A stretch of 64,000 nt of DNA. It comes from Clostridia bacterium UC5.1-1D2 (GTDB lineage: Bacteria; Bacillota; Clostridia; Lachnospirales; Lachnospiraceae). A program made the translations under genes and the position numbers. Within the stretch, counting starts at the first letter, position 1. Every line of letters begins with the position of its first letter. Under the pieces are notes generated by a model. That model saw only the letters and a list, made by a program, of their open reading frames with translations, was not told where the DNA came from and searched no databases. The DNA lies in assembly GCA_001304855.1 (NCBI GenBank), contig BBZN01000001.1:203042-267041 (forward strand). The letters are read 5' to 3'. Shown piece after piece: positions 31,871-40,371 of the stretch.

Positions 31871-32217
31871 ACCCTGCGCCCCGCCCTTTACGGCGGGGCG
31901 TCTTGCGCTCTCGGCAGACGCCGGACATTCCTGCAGGCCCGTTCCTTGGCCTGACCATCCCTTCCCGCCCCTTGGCCTGACCTCATCCCGCCCCCGTCCT
32001 TTGGCCTGACCCATCCTGCAGGCCCCTGTAATCATCTTGTAATTTGATTATTTAAAGTGCAGCATGGTTTATGAAGCAGCACGAAAGGAGAATGCTCCCT
32101 TGGGAAGCTGCTTGTAAAAAACAGATGTTCTGGTATACTGAAAAATGTTGGAATTACGTCTAAAAACAGCAGATGAATCTTGCGGGCAAGGCGTTTGCAG
32201 AAAGGAACTAAGACTAT
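31871..32217. other. GC-rich intergenic region with a stem-loop and short direct repeats
   Basis: No gene is seen. CGCCCCGCC / GGCGGGGCG at 31877-31900 could end the MerR transcript, though the T tail is poor. From 31930 to 32030 the block CTTGGCCTGACC or its near copy appears three times, enclosed by two copies of CCTGCAGGCCC. After 32040 it becomes AT-rich and probably holds the recU promoter. Confidence 0.6.
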
Positions 32218-32751
32218 ATGGGAACCTGGAATACAAGAGGACTTAGGGGATCCACCCTGGAGGATTTAATAAACCATACAAATGACAGCTACCGTGAGAA
32301 AAAGCTGGCGCTGATTCAAAAGATTCCCACCCCAATCACCCCTATCGAGATCGACAAGCTCAGCCGCCATATCACACTGGCCTATTTTGACCAGAAAAGT
32401 ACAGTTGACTACATCGGAACAGTACAGGGAATACCTGTGTGCTTTGACGCCAAGGAATGCGCAGTGAAGACTTTTCCGCTCCAGAATATCCACCCTCATC
32501 AGATTCAGTTTATGGGGGAATTTGAGGAACAGGGAGGCATTTCCTTCATTATACTGTACTTTACGGGGATGGATGAGATTTATTATCTGCCCTTTGATCA
32601 GATCGCCTGTTTCTGGAAACGGATGGAGGAAGGCGGAAGGAAAAGCTTCACCTACGACGAGGTGGACAAGAGTTGGAGAATCCGCAGTCACAGGGACATG
32701 CTGGTCCATTATCTGGAGGCCATACAGAAAGACCTGGACAGGAGGGGCTGA
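32218..32751 (+). CDS. recU: Holliday junction resolvase RecU
   Basis: An unbroken 177-residue protein. NTRGLRGSTLEDLINHTND is the conserved RecU start, with the catalytic Glu. Later STVDYIGTVQGIPVCFDAKE gives the Asp and the E-x-K-like catalytic pair of the type II restriction fold, and FPLQNIHPHQIQFMGEFEEQ follows. RecU cuts Holliday junctions during recombination and segregation and is the Firmicutes counterpart of RuvC. It usually pairs with a penicillin-binding protein gene, which is absent here. It ends just before a convergent GNAT gene. Confidence 0.93.
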   Translation: MGTWNTRGLRGSTLEDLINHTNDSYREKKLALIQKIPTPITPIEIDKLSRHITLAYFDQKSTVDYIGTVQGIPVCFDAKECAVKTFPLQNIHPHQIQFMGEFEEQGGISFIILYFTGMDEIYYLPFDQIACFWKRMEEGGRKSFTYDEVDKSWRIRSHRDMLVHYLEAIQKDLDRRG

Positions 32752-32773
32752 GCTTTGCACCCGGCAATCCATG

Positions 32774-33270
32774 CTATATCAGCTTCTCGTAACCAATTTT
32801 TTCACTGTTAGCAAAATAAACGGTACCACAGTACTCAAAACCATTCTTTTTCAGAAGATGTTTCATGATTTCATTGCTCCGGTCCGTATCAATTTTGATA
32901 CTGTGTATCCCTCTGGACAGGCACAGCTCCTGGGCAAACCGGAAGAACTCTGATGCGAATCCTCTGCCCTTACACGTATTGTCCACAGCCAGACGATGTA
33001 TAACGCCGTAGGCTGAACGCTTTTCCAGGCTCCGCGGATGGAGTCATAGCTGGGTTCTCCGCCGAAGGAAATGCAGGCGTAGGCCATGACTGCGTTTTCC
33101 GTAACCAGAACATAACCGTTTCCCTCATTTATATCCTTTGCGACATCCTCTCTGCCAGGATATTCCTGCTGCCATTGGTTCACTCCCAGGCTTTTTAAGC
33201 AGGCTCTGGCCTCCTTTATAATTTCCCAGCATTTGTCTGTTTCCTGCTGTTTTGCGATTCTGAATTCCAC
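32774..33270 (-). CDS. GNAT family N-acetyltransferase, one frameshift
   Basis: About 165 residues. It starts MEFRIAKQQETDKCWEIIKE, has YVLVTENAVMAYACISFGGE, and after repair of one missing base at about 33013 reads YGVIHRLAVDNTCKGRGFAS, the acetyl-CoA pyrophosphate loop (Q/R-x2-G-x-G/A), then ELCLSRGIHSIKIDTDRSN and LKKNGFEYCGTVYF. This is the RimI-like or small-molecule GNAT layout; the acceptor is unknown. It is convergent with recU (22 bp between ends) and divergent from the histidine operon. Confidence 0.9.
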
Positions 33271-33304
33271 CTTTATCCCTCCTGCGTCTGCCGTTTAAAT
33301 ATCG

Positions 33305-33333
33305 TTGACCTGACATATAAATAAAAGTATACT
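33305..33333 (+). promoter_or_regulatory. Upstream sigma-A promoter of the histidine operon (P1)
   Basis: TTGACC, 17-bp spacer, TATACT; a second TATAAT overlaps just downstream. It lies about 110 bp before hisZ. Confidence 0.55.
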
Positions 33334-33347
33334 ATAATCAAAATCAG

Positions 33348-33376
33348 TTGACAATCCATAGTTTGTCACTTATAAT
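33348..33376 (+). promoter_or_regulatory. Consensus sigma-A promoter of the histidine operon (P2)
   Basis: TTGACA, exactly 17 bp, TATAAT: a perfect match to both boxes. It lies 67 bp upstream of the hisZ start. A dyad GTTAACGAATTAG follows but no histidine leader peptide or T-box is seen. Confidence 0.85.
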
Positions 33377-33443
33377 AAAACGAGCACGTTAACGAATTAG
33401 CACTTTACCATGAAAAAGCAAAAAGCATAAGGCGGTACTGAAT

Positions 33444-34707
33444 ATGTCGGGAAATAATTATTTGATTCACACTCCTGAGGGAGTGAGGGACAGCTATAAC
33501 GGGGAATGCAGAAAAAACTGGCAGTACAGGATAAGATTTTAAATACCTTATATCTTTACGGCTATGAGCACATACAGACTCCCAGCTTCGAGTATTTTGA
33601 CATCTTTAACAAGGACAGGGGAAGTGTCTCCGACCGGGAGATGTTTAAATTTTTTGACCGGGATAACAGCACGCTGGTGCTGCGTCCTGATATGACTCCC
33701 GCGGTGGCCAGATGTGTGGCAAAATATTTTGCAGATGATACCATGCCCCTCAGGCTCTGCTACCTGGAGAGGACCTTCAAGAACAACAGCAGCTATCAGG
33801 GCAGGCTGAAGGAACGGGGCGGAGACGGGGGCGGAGCTCATCGGTGACGACTCGGCGGATGCAGATGCAGAGATGATCGCAATGGTCATTGACAGCCTGA
33901 AGGTTGCCGGACTTAAGGAATTCCAGGTGGAGCTTGGGCAGGTGGCATTTTACAGAAGCCTTCTTGCAGAAGCGGGCCTGGATGAGAATGTGGAGGAGGA
34001 GCTGAATCAACTCATTGAGAATAAAAATCACTTTGGGGTGGAGGAGCTTCTTAAGAACCAGCCATGGATGAGGGACTGAAGAAAGTGTTCTTAAAGCTTC
34101 CCGAGTTCTTCGGCTCGCCGGATCGGATTGCAGAGGCAGGAAAGCTGACGGATAATCCCCAGGCTCAGGCTGCCATAAGGCGTCTGGAGCAGGTGCACAG
34201 CATACTGGAGAGCTATGGCCTGGCAGATTATGTGTCCTACGATCTGGCATGCTCAGCAAGTATAAGTATTACACAGGCATTATATTTAAGGCATATACAT
34301 ACGGAACGGGCGATTATATTGTGACGGGGGGACGGTATGACAAGCTGCTGGTGCAGTTCGGAAAAGACACGCCTGCAGTGGGTTTTGTAATCGTGGTGGA
34401 TCAGCTTATGGCAGCCCTTTCCAGGCAGCGGATTGACACTCCGGTTACTCTCGTGAACACAGTGATTCTCTATGAAGCGTCTGCAAGGGACAACGCAATC
34501 CGTCTCAGCAGATATTTCAGGGACAAGGGCATGGCGGTTCAGTCCATGAAACGGCGGGATGAGGTTTCCATGGAAGCTTACCGGGATATGACGGTGAAGC
34601 GGAATATGAGAAATCTGCTGTACCTAAAGGGCGACGGCTCTGTTGTTACAGCATTGGATATGGTAAACGGCAGTGCCGATGAGATACCCATCTCTGCCTA
34701 TGTGTAG
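33444..34707 (+). CDS. hisZ: ATP phosphoribosyltransferase regulatory subunit HisZ, four frame breaks
   Basis: About 421 residues. It is a histidyl-tRNA synthetase-like protein: YLIHTPEGVRDSYNGECRK at the start, then LNTLYLYGYEHIQTPSFEYF, FKFFDRDNSTLVLRPDMTPA (motif 2-like) and YYTGIIFKAYTYGTGDYIV. It lacks the tRNA anticodon domain and fits HisZ, which pairs with the short HisG found next. Breaks: about 33500 (missing A in an A run), 33825 (net extra base), 34060 and 34245 (missing base each). The ATG at 33444 has AAGGCGG upstream. First gene of the his operon. Confidence 0.92.
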
Positions 34708-34918
34708 GCGCTCATAACGAGCCGCTGCACATAAGCGGCCAAAATACGCCCGCCAAGTGCCAGCGGCATGTATCGCACGTAAGGGACCAGGATACGGTCC
34801 CAAAGTGCTCATAACGAGCCGCTGCACGTAAGGGGCCAAAATACGCCCGCCAAGTGCCAGCGGCATGTATCGCACGTAAGGGACCAGAGTACGGTCTTAA
34901 ACCAAGTGCTCATAACTA
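34708..34918. repeat. Two direct repeats of about 100 bp between hisZ and hisG
   Basis: Copies begin with GCTCATAACGAGCCGCTGCAC at about 34710 and 34807, and the head of a third, GTGCTCATAACT, is at 34907. Each contains GCCGCTGCAC and GTGCCAGCGGC (near-complementary) and the first also ends in a GGGACC / GGTCCC stem. The spacing is 97 and about 101 bp. The block fills nearly the whole hisZ-hisG gap and would form structured RNA in the his transcript. Confidence 0.85.
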
Positions 34919-34931
34919 GGAGGCAGGAGAG

Positions 34932-35579
34932 ATGAGATATTTGACGGTTGCCCTGGCCAAGGGCAGACTAGCTAAGAAAGCAATGGAAATGTTTGAGGCT
35001 ATGGGCATTTTCTGTGAGGAGATGAAGGATGAGGATTCCAGAAAGCTGATATTTGTAAACCAGGAGCTGGGGGTGCGCTTTTTTCTGGCCAAGGCCTCAG
35101 ACGTGCCCACTTATGTGGAGTACGGCGCAGCAGATATTGGGATTGTAGGAAAGGATACCATACTGGAGGAAGGCCGGAAACTCTATGAGGTGATGGATCT
35201 GGGAATTGGGAAATGCAGAATGTGCGTCTGCGGCCCCGAATCGGCCAGAGAGCGGTTAAAACACCATGAACTGATCCGCGTGGCAACCAAGTACCCCAAT
35301 ATTGCAAAGGACTACTTTTACAACAGGAAGTACCAGACTGTGGAGATTATAAAGCTTAACGGCTCTATAGAGCTGGCCCCCATTGTAGGACTTTCAGAAG
35401 TGATCGTAGATATTGTGGAGACCGGCTCCACCCTCCGTGAGAACGGGCTTGCGGTGCTGGAGGAGGTTTGCAGCCTGTCTGCCAGAATGGTGGTCAACCA
35501 GGTCAGCATGAAGACTGAGAATGAGCGGATTACCGGAATTATCAAGGGCTTTCAAGGGCTTTTAAAAGAGAAGAACTGA
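34932..35579 (+). CDS. hisG: ATP phosphoribosyltransferase, short form
   Basis: An unbroken 215-residue short-form HisG (about 300 in the long form). It begins MRYLTVALAKGRLAKKAMEM and contains YVEYGAADIGIVGKDTILE and the PRPP-binding IVDIVETGSTLRENGLAVLE. The short form lacks the C-terminal histidine-binding domain and needs HisZ, encoded upstream, for activity and feedback control. It catalyses the first step of histidine synthesis. AGGAGGCAGGAG precedes the ATG. Confidence 0.97.
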   Translation: MRYLTVALAKGRLAKKAMEMFEAMGIFCEEMKDEDSRKLIFVNQELGVRFFLAKASDVPTYVEYGAADIGIVGKDTILEEGRKLYEVMDLGIGKCRMCVCGPESARERLKHHELIRVATKYPNIAKDYFYNRKYQTVEIIKLNGSIELAPIVGLSEVIVDIVETGSTLRENGLAVLEEVCSLSARMVVNQVSMKTENERITGIIKGFQGLLKEKN

Positions 35580-35603
35580 CTTTAAGGAACGGAGAATAAC
35601 AAT

Positions 35604-36890
35604 ATGAGAATTGTGGAGCTGGACGAAACGTCCATGAAAAATATCCTCGGGGATATGCTGAAACGCGATCCCAACAACTACAGCGAATACTCAGAGACAG
35701 TCCAGGCTATTGTGAAGATGTAAAGAACCGGGGAGATGACGCCGTCTTTGAATATACCAGAAGGTTTGATAAGGCTGAGCTGGATGCCTCCTGTATACGG
35801 GTGACAGAGTCTGAGATTGAGGCAGCGATGAAGGAGGTAGAACCGGGGCTTCTGGATGTGATGAAAAAGTCCATGGAGAATATCCGCAGATACCATGAGA
35901 AGCAAAAGCGCAACAGCTGGTTCGATTCCCAGCCCGACGGAACTATCCTGGGCCAGAAGGTAACGGCCCTGGAAAGCGTGGGTGTGTATGTGCCCGGTGG
36001 AAAGGCTGCCTACCCCTCCTCTGTGCTGATGAATATTATTCCTGCCGAAGTGGCGGGAGTGAGCCGGATTGCAATGGTAACTCCTCCCGGAAGGGACGGC
36101 AGGGTCAATCCTGTGACGCTCACTGCCGCATACCTGGCAGGGGCGACGGAGGTTTACAAGGTGGGGGGCGCCCAGGCGGTGGCTGCCCTGGCCTTTGGCA
36201 CAGAGTCTGTGCCAGAGTGAATAAAATTGTAGGACCGGGTAATATTTTCGTGGCTTTGGCCAAGAAAGCAGTATACGGCCATGTGAGCATCGACAGCATA
36301 GCAGGACCCAGCGAAATTCTGGTGATTGCAGACGAGACTGCCAACCCAAGGTATGTGGCAGCCGATCTTTTAAGCCAGGCTGAGCATGATGAACTGGCTT
36401 CCGCAATTCTGGTGACCACCAGCAGGGATCTGGCAAAGGAGGTTTCCGCAGAGGTAAAGGGCTTTTTAGACGTCCTTCCCAGAAGTGAAATTATGCGTAA
36501 GTCACTGGATAATTACGGCTACATTCTGTTGGCGGATACCATGGAAAAGGCGGTGGAGACTGCCAACAGCATTGCCCCGGAGCATTTGGAAATTATAACA
36601 AAAAATCCCTTCGAGGTAATGACAAAGATACAGAATGCAGGGGCTGTTTTTATCGGTGAGTACAGTTGTGAGCCTTTGGGAGATTATTTTGCCGGACCAA
36701 ACCACATCCTTCCCACCAACGGCACCGCCAAGTTCTTCTCTCCTCTGGGTGTGGACGATTTTATCAAGAAGTCCAGCATTATCTACTATTCCAGGGAGCT
36801 TTGGAGAAGGCCCATAAAGATATCGAACGATTTGCAGAGTCGGAGTGCCTGACGGCTCATGCAAATTCCATTAAAGTACGTTTTGAGTAA
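35604..36890 (+). CDS. hisD: Histidinol dehydrogenase, three frameshifts
   Basis: About 429 residues. [56 protein letters not shown], the zinc-site [15 protein letters not shown] and [16 protein letters not shown] are the HisD landmarks. One base is missing at about 35713, 36211 and 36798; the repaired end reads [20 protein letters not shown] and finishes [10 protein letters not shown] at 36890. It oxidises histidinol to histidine in the last two steps. Starts 24 bp after hisG. Confidence 0.95.
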
Positions 36891-36990
36891 GCGCGGGGCC
36901 GCCCGCCGAAGCGGCAATGAAGGCCCTTTTGGCGCCGGTGGCATGCACCCGGCGGATGCACAGCGGCCGGAGGCGGCCGCCAGGCGCTTG
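36886..36990. repeat. GC-rich inverted repeat between hisD and hisB
   Basis: AAGCGCGGGGCCGCC near 36888 faces GGCGGCCGCCAGGCGCTT near 36970-36988: the outer AAGCGC/GCGCTT and inner GGCC-rich arms can pair. It is far more GC-rich than the flanking genes. No gene is seen; a frame across it is open but has no ribosome-binding site. Confidence 0.5.
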
Positions 36991-37005
36991 CAGCGAGGAG
37001 GAAAA

Positions 37006-37592
37006 ATGAACCGAACAGCGGCAGTCACCCGCAATACCAATGAGACAAAAATCAACCTGACATTGAATCTGGACGGAAGCGGAAAGGCCGAGGTCCATAC
37101 CGGCATAGGCTTTTTGACCATATGCTGACCAGCTTTGCGCGCCATGGCTTCTTTGACCTGTCCGTCACTGTGGATGGGGATCTGGAGGTGGATACGCATC
37201 ACACCATAGAGGACACCGGCATTGTGCTGGGTCAGGCCATCCGGCAGGCAGTGGGAGATAAGAAGGGGATTACACGGTACGGCTCCCTGATCCTTCCCAT
37301 GGATGAGGCCCTTGTGATCTGCGCTCTGGATTTGTGCGGCCGTCCTTACTTTGTGTATGATTTGAGCCTGGACCGGGAGAAGGTGGGGGATTTGGAGACT
37401 GAGATGATCCATGAGTTTTTCTACGCCGTCTCCTATGGGGCGGAGATGAATCTTCACCTAAAACAGCTTTCCGGCAGGAATAACCATCATATTATTGAAG
37501 CGGCGTTTAAAGCATTTGCAAAGGCGCTTGACATGGCTGTTGCCGGTGAGCCGCGCTTGACCGGCGTGCTGTCTACGAAAGGGAGCCTGTAA
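37006..37592 (+). CDS. hisB: Imidazoleglycerol-phosphate dehydratase, one frameshift
   Basis: About 195 residues, the monofunctional HisB. It has the duplicated metal-site histidines: [20 protein letters not shown] and later [20 protein letters not shown], and in the second half [20 protein letters not shown] and [17 protein letters not shown]. The frame breaks at about 37114 (one T missing from a T run). It catalyses the sixth step of histidine synthesis. GAGGAGG precedes the ATG at 37006. Confidence 0.96.
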
Positions 37593-37875
37593 ATACGACA
37601 GGAGCCACTGAGATATCCGGTTCCCCTGGATTCCGGCTGTCCCCAGGGGGACGGCAAAATGAATCTACAATATCTGCCGGAGCATTGGACTGTGCCGGGC
37701 GCTTATCGGCTGGAGGCGGTTCCATATGACGCCATAAAACGGGGGAGCGCAGCGGCGGCTGTGCGGTGGCCCTTAGGAGGAGCGGACATCGCATTGGGGC
37801 AGGGGGAAGAAAAAGCAGGGCTTTTACAGCGGAGCTCATCAGGGATATCGGGATCTGAATTGATATAATAAAAGA
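37593..37875. other. Gap between hisB and the family A element; only a doubtful small frame
   Basis: After hisB there is a GTCCCC / GGGGAC stem near 37640. An open frame of 69 codons (37659-37868) starts with ATG but has no clear ribosome-binding site and no family I recognise, so I do not call it a gene. Together with the element at 37876-38037 this makes 466 bp without a supported gene. Confidence 0.5.
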
Positions 37876-38037
37876 ATGTACGCAGGGCATCTCTCCTGCA
37901 TCTGCCTTTGGGCTGATTTTCCGCCGGCCGCACACAAATTTAAGCAACGTACGCGCCCCGTGCGCCTCATAAATTTGTGCACAGCTGACAAAAAATCATC
38001 TCGCAAAATCAGGCGCAAAGAGATTTCCGGCGTACAT
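37876..38037. mobile_element. Miniature inverted-repeat element, family A, copy 2 (162 bp)
   Basis: Ends ATGTACGCAGGG and CCGGCGTACAT in inverted order; 16 of the outer 20 bases pair. Flanked by a perfect 4-bp direct repeat, AAGA at 37872-37875 and 38038-38041. It is about 80% identical by eye to copies at 17697 and 40183. The element lies directly upstream of hisA and brings an ATG-initiated open frame that continues in phase into hisA. Confidence 0.87.
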
Positions 38038-38058
38038 AAGAGGCAAAAGGAGAAAACC

Positions 38059-38793
38059 ATGCAATTATATCCGGCAATTGATTTGAAGAACGGACAGTGC
38101 GTCCGCTTGAGGCAGGGAGAATTTAACAATATAACCGTGTATTCAGAAACACCGGACAAGGTGGCGGCTTACTGGGAGGAACAGGGAGCTACTTTTCTGC
38201 ACCTTGTAGATCTGGACGGTGCGCTGGCAGGCCATTCTGTCAATGAGGGCGTAATCCGAAAAATTGCACAGACTGTGTCCATTCCCATTGAGATTGGCGG
38301 AGGAATCAGGACGGAGGAGTCTATCGCCAATATGCTGGATCTTGGCGTGAAGCGGGTGATTATCGGCACAAAGGCTGTGGAACGGCCGGAGTTCCTGATG
38401 GAAATGGCAGGGAAGTTCGGGGCGGACGCTATTGTTGCCGGGGTAGATGCGAAGAATGGAATGGTGGCGGTGGAGGGCTGGGAAAAAGTCAGCGCCCTCA
38501 GGGCATCTGAACTCTGCCTTACAATGAAGCAATTGGGCGTCAAGCACATTGTATATACAGATATATCCAGGGACGGCATGCTGACCGGACCCAATGTGGA
38601 GGCTACCAGAAAGCTGACTGAGGAAACAGGGCTGGATGTGATTGCATCCGGCGGCGTATCTTCCATGGAGGATCTGGAAGCTCTTTATAATGCCGGTATT
38701 TCAGGCGCAATAATCGGAAAGGCTCTCTATGAGAACCGGATTAATCTGAGAAAAGCGGTCGAGCAGTTTGAGAGAGTAGGATCAGATAAATAA
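38059..38793 (+). CDS. hisA: HisA, phosphoribosylformimino-AICAR ribotide isomerase
   Basis: An unbroken 244-residue TIM barrel. MQLYPAIDLKNGQCVRLRQG holds the first catalytic Asp, FLHLVDLDGALAGHSVN and EIGGGIRTEESI follow, and the second catalytic Asp is in VYTDISRDGMLTGPN; IASGGVSSMEDL is the phosphate site. AAAGGAG lies 8 bp before ATG 38059. The open frame extends upstream through the family A element with an ATG at its first base, which would add 61 residues, but the family starts here. Fourth step of histidine synthesis. Confidence 0.96.
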   Translation: MQLYPAIDLKNGQCVRLRQGEFNNITVYSETPDKVAAYWEEQGATFLHLVDLDGALAGHSVNEGVIRKIAQTVSIPIEIGGGIRTEESIANMLDLGVKRVIIGTKAVERPEFLMEMAGKFGADAIVAGVDAKNGMVAVEGWEKVSALRASELCLTMKQLGVKHIVYTDISRDGMLTGPNVEATRKLTEETGLDVIASGGVSSMEDLEALYNAGISGAIIGKALYENRINLRKAVEQFERVGSDK

Positions 38794-38825
38794 AATTGTA
38801 AAGCGGAGAACAGGGAGAAATTCAG

Positions 38826-40140
38826 ATGAGTGACTATAAAAAGCTGATAGCAGGATTTGGATACAGAGAGGGGAAGGCATACTCCCTGGACGGTGAGACG
38901 GTTTACAGGGCGTCTCTCACGGAACTGGCGAGAACCGCCTGTGACAACGGGGCCGATGAAGTGCTGATTTTTGACCGTTCCTCAACGGACGAGGATCATG
39001 AGGCGGTTATCGGCGCTGTAAAGGAGACTGCCAGGGCTGTGGACGCTCCCATCCTTACAGGAGGACGGGTGAAACGGCTGGAGGATGTAAAAAATATCTC
39101 TACGCGGGAGCCAGCGCAGTGTTCCTGGAGGCAGATGTACAGGAGCAGGTGGATATGATGAAGGAGGCTTCGGACCGGTTTGGCAGTGAGAAAATCTATG
39201 GCTGGCTGCCGGAGGATTCTTACCTTCAGAGGGAAGGGGAGTACCAGGTGCTGGGCGTGTCCGCTCTCATCATAAATGGGGGCGGAAGGGCTTATCCTTA
39301 CGGAGAGACGGAAGGTCAGGCAGAAAATGCAGGTCTGCCCTGCTTCGCCGCCCTTCCCTCCTTCAAAGACATGGGCGGGGTATCTGAATCTCTGCCGCCT
39401 GTTTTGGGCTGCTCCAGGGTTCAGGGGGCTGTGCTGACGCTGGAAGAAACTGCCATGAATACCTTCATGGAGATAAAGCAGATGCTAAAGAGGGAGGGAA
39501 TTGCCACAGATACCTTTGAGAGCTCTGTGGAGTGGAAAGATTTCAAGCTCAACAGTGAGGGTCTTATCCCTGTGATTGTTCAGGACTATAAGAGCCGGGA
39601 AGTGCTGATGATGGCATACATGAACGAGGAGGCCTTTAATGCCACTCTCAACAGGGCCGGATGACGTATTTCAGCAGAAGCAGGGGGAAACTCTGGCTGA
39701 AGGGAGAAACCAGCGGACATTTTCAGTATGTAAAGTCTTTAAAGCTGGACTGTGACAATGACACTATGCTGGCTGCTGTAAAGCAGGTGGGGGCAGCCTG
39801 CCACACAGGGAACAGAAATTGCTTTTTCCAGACGCTGGCCAGCAAGGAATATAAGGAAACCAATCCCTTAAAGGTTATTTGAGGACGTATTTGAGGTGAT
39901 ACTGGACAGAAAGGAGCATCCTAAGGAGGGCTCTTATACCAATTATCTGTTTGATAAAGGGATTGACAAGATACTCAAAAAGCTGGGGGAGGAAGCCACC
40001 GAGATTGTGATTGCGGCCAAGAATCCCGACCCGGAAGAGATCAAGTATGAAATATCCGATTTTCTGTATCATATGATGGTGCTGATGGCAGACAAAGGAA
40101 TTACCTGGAGGAGATAACGGAAGAGCTGGCAAACAGGTAA
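38826..40140 (+). CDS. hisI: HisIE (PRA-CH / PRA-PH) with HisF-like N-terminal domain, four frame breaks
   Basis: About 438 residues in three parts. Residues 1-210 are a diverged HisA/HisF-like barrel ([34 protein letters not shown]). Residues 220-330 are HisI, with zinc and substrate motifs [37 protein letters not shown] and [14 protein letters not shown]. The C-terminal 100 residues are HisE ([38 protein letters not shown]). Breaks fall at about 39093, 39659, 39880 and 40113. The protein does steps 2 and 3 of histidine synthesis; the barrel's role is not known. No separate hisF or hisH is present in the window. Confidence 0.92.
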
Positions 40141-40182
40141 GCATAAGGCTGCAGGGGACTTAAGAAGGCCCTTCAGTGTTTA

Positions 40183-40344
40183 ATGTACGCCGGGAATCCT
40201 CCTTCACCTGCCCTTGGAGCTGATTTTCCGCCGGCCGCACATAAATTTAAGCAACATACGCGCCGCGTAGGCCTCATAAATTTGTGCACAGCCGACAAAA
40301 AATCAGCCCGCAAAATCAGGTACAAAGAGATTCCCGGCGTACAT
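40183..40344. mobile_element. Miniature inverted-repeat element, family A, copy 3 (162 bp)
   Basis: Ends ATGTACGCCGGGAATC and its exact inverted copy GATTCCCGGCGTACAT (16 of 16). Flanked by TTTA at 40179-40182 and TTTT at 40345-40348, a 3-of-4 match to a target duplication. It lies between the end of hisIE and the pepT ribosome-binding site. Confidence 0.83.
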
Positions 40345-40371
40345 TTTTTATAACGAGGAGGTTTACAAGAT

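Noticed and set aside
33409..33429. MKKQKA leader peptide for histidine attenuation
   Set aside because: Six codons with no histidine codon and no terminator/antiterminator pair.
36859..37128. 89-codon frame from the hisD end into hisB
   Set aside because: It crosses the GC-rich inverted repeat, lacks its own initiation site, and its tail is simply the hisB frame.
37659..37868. 69-codon frame between hisB and the family A element
   Set aside because: No convincing ribosome-binding site, no recognisable family, and alanine/glycine-rich composition; kept only as a note on the region.
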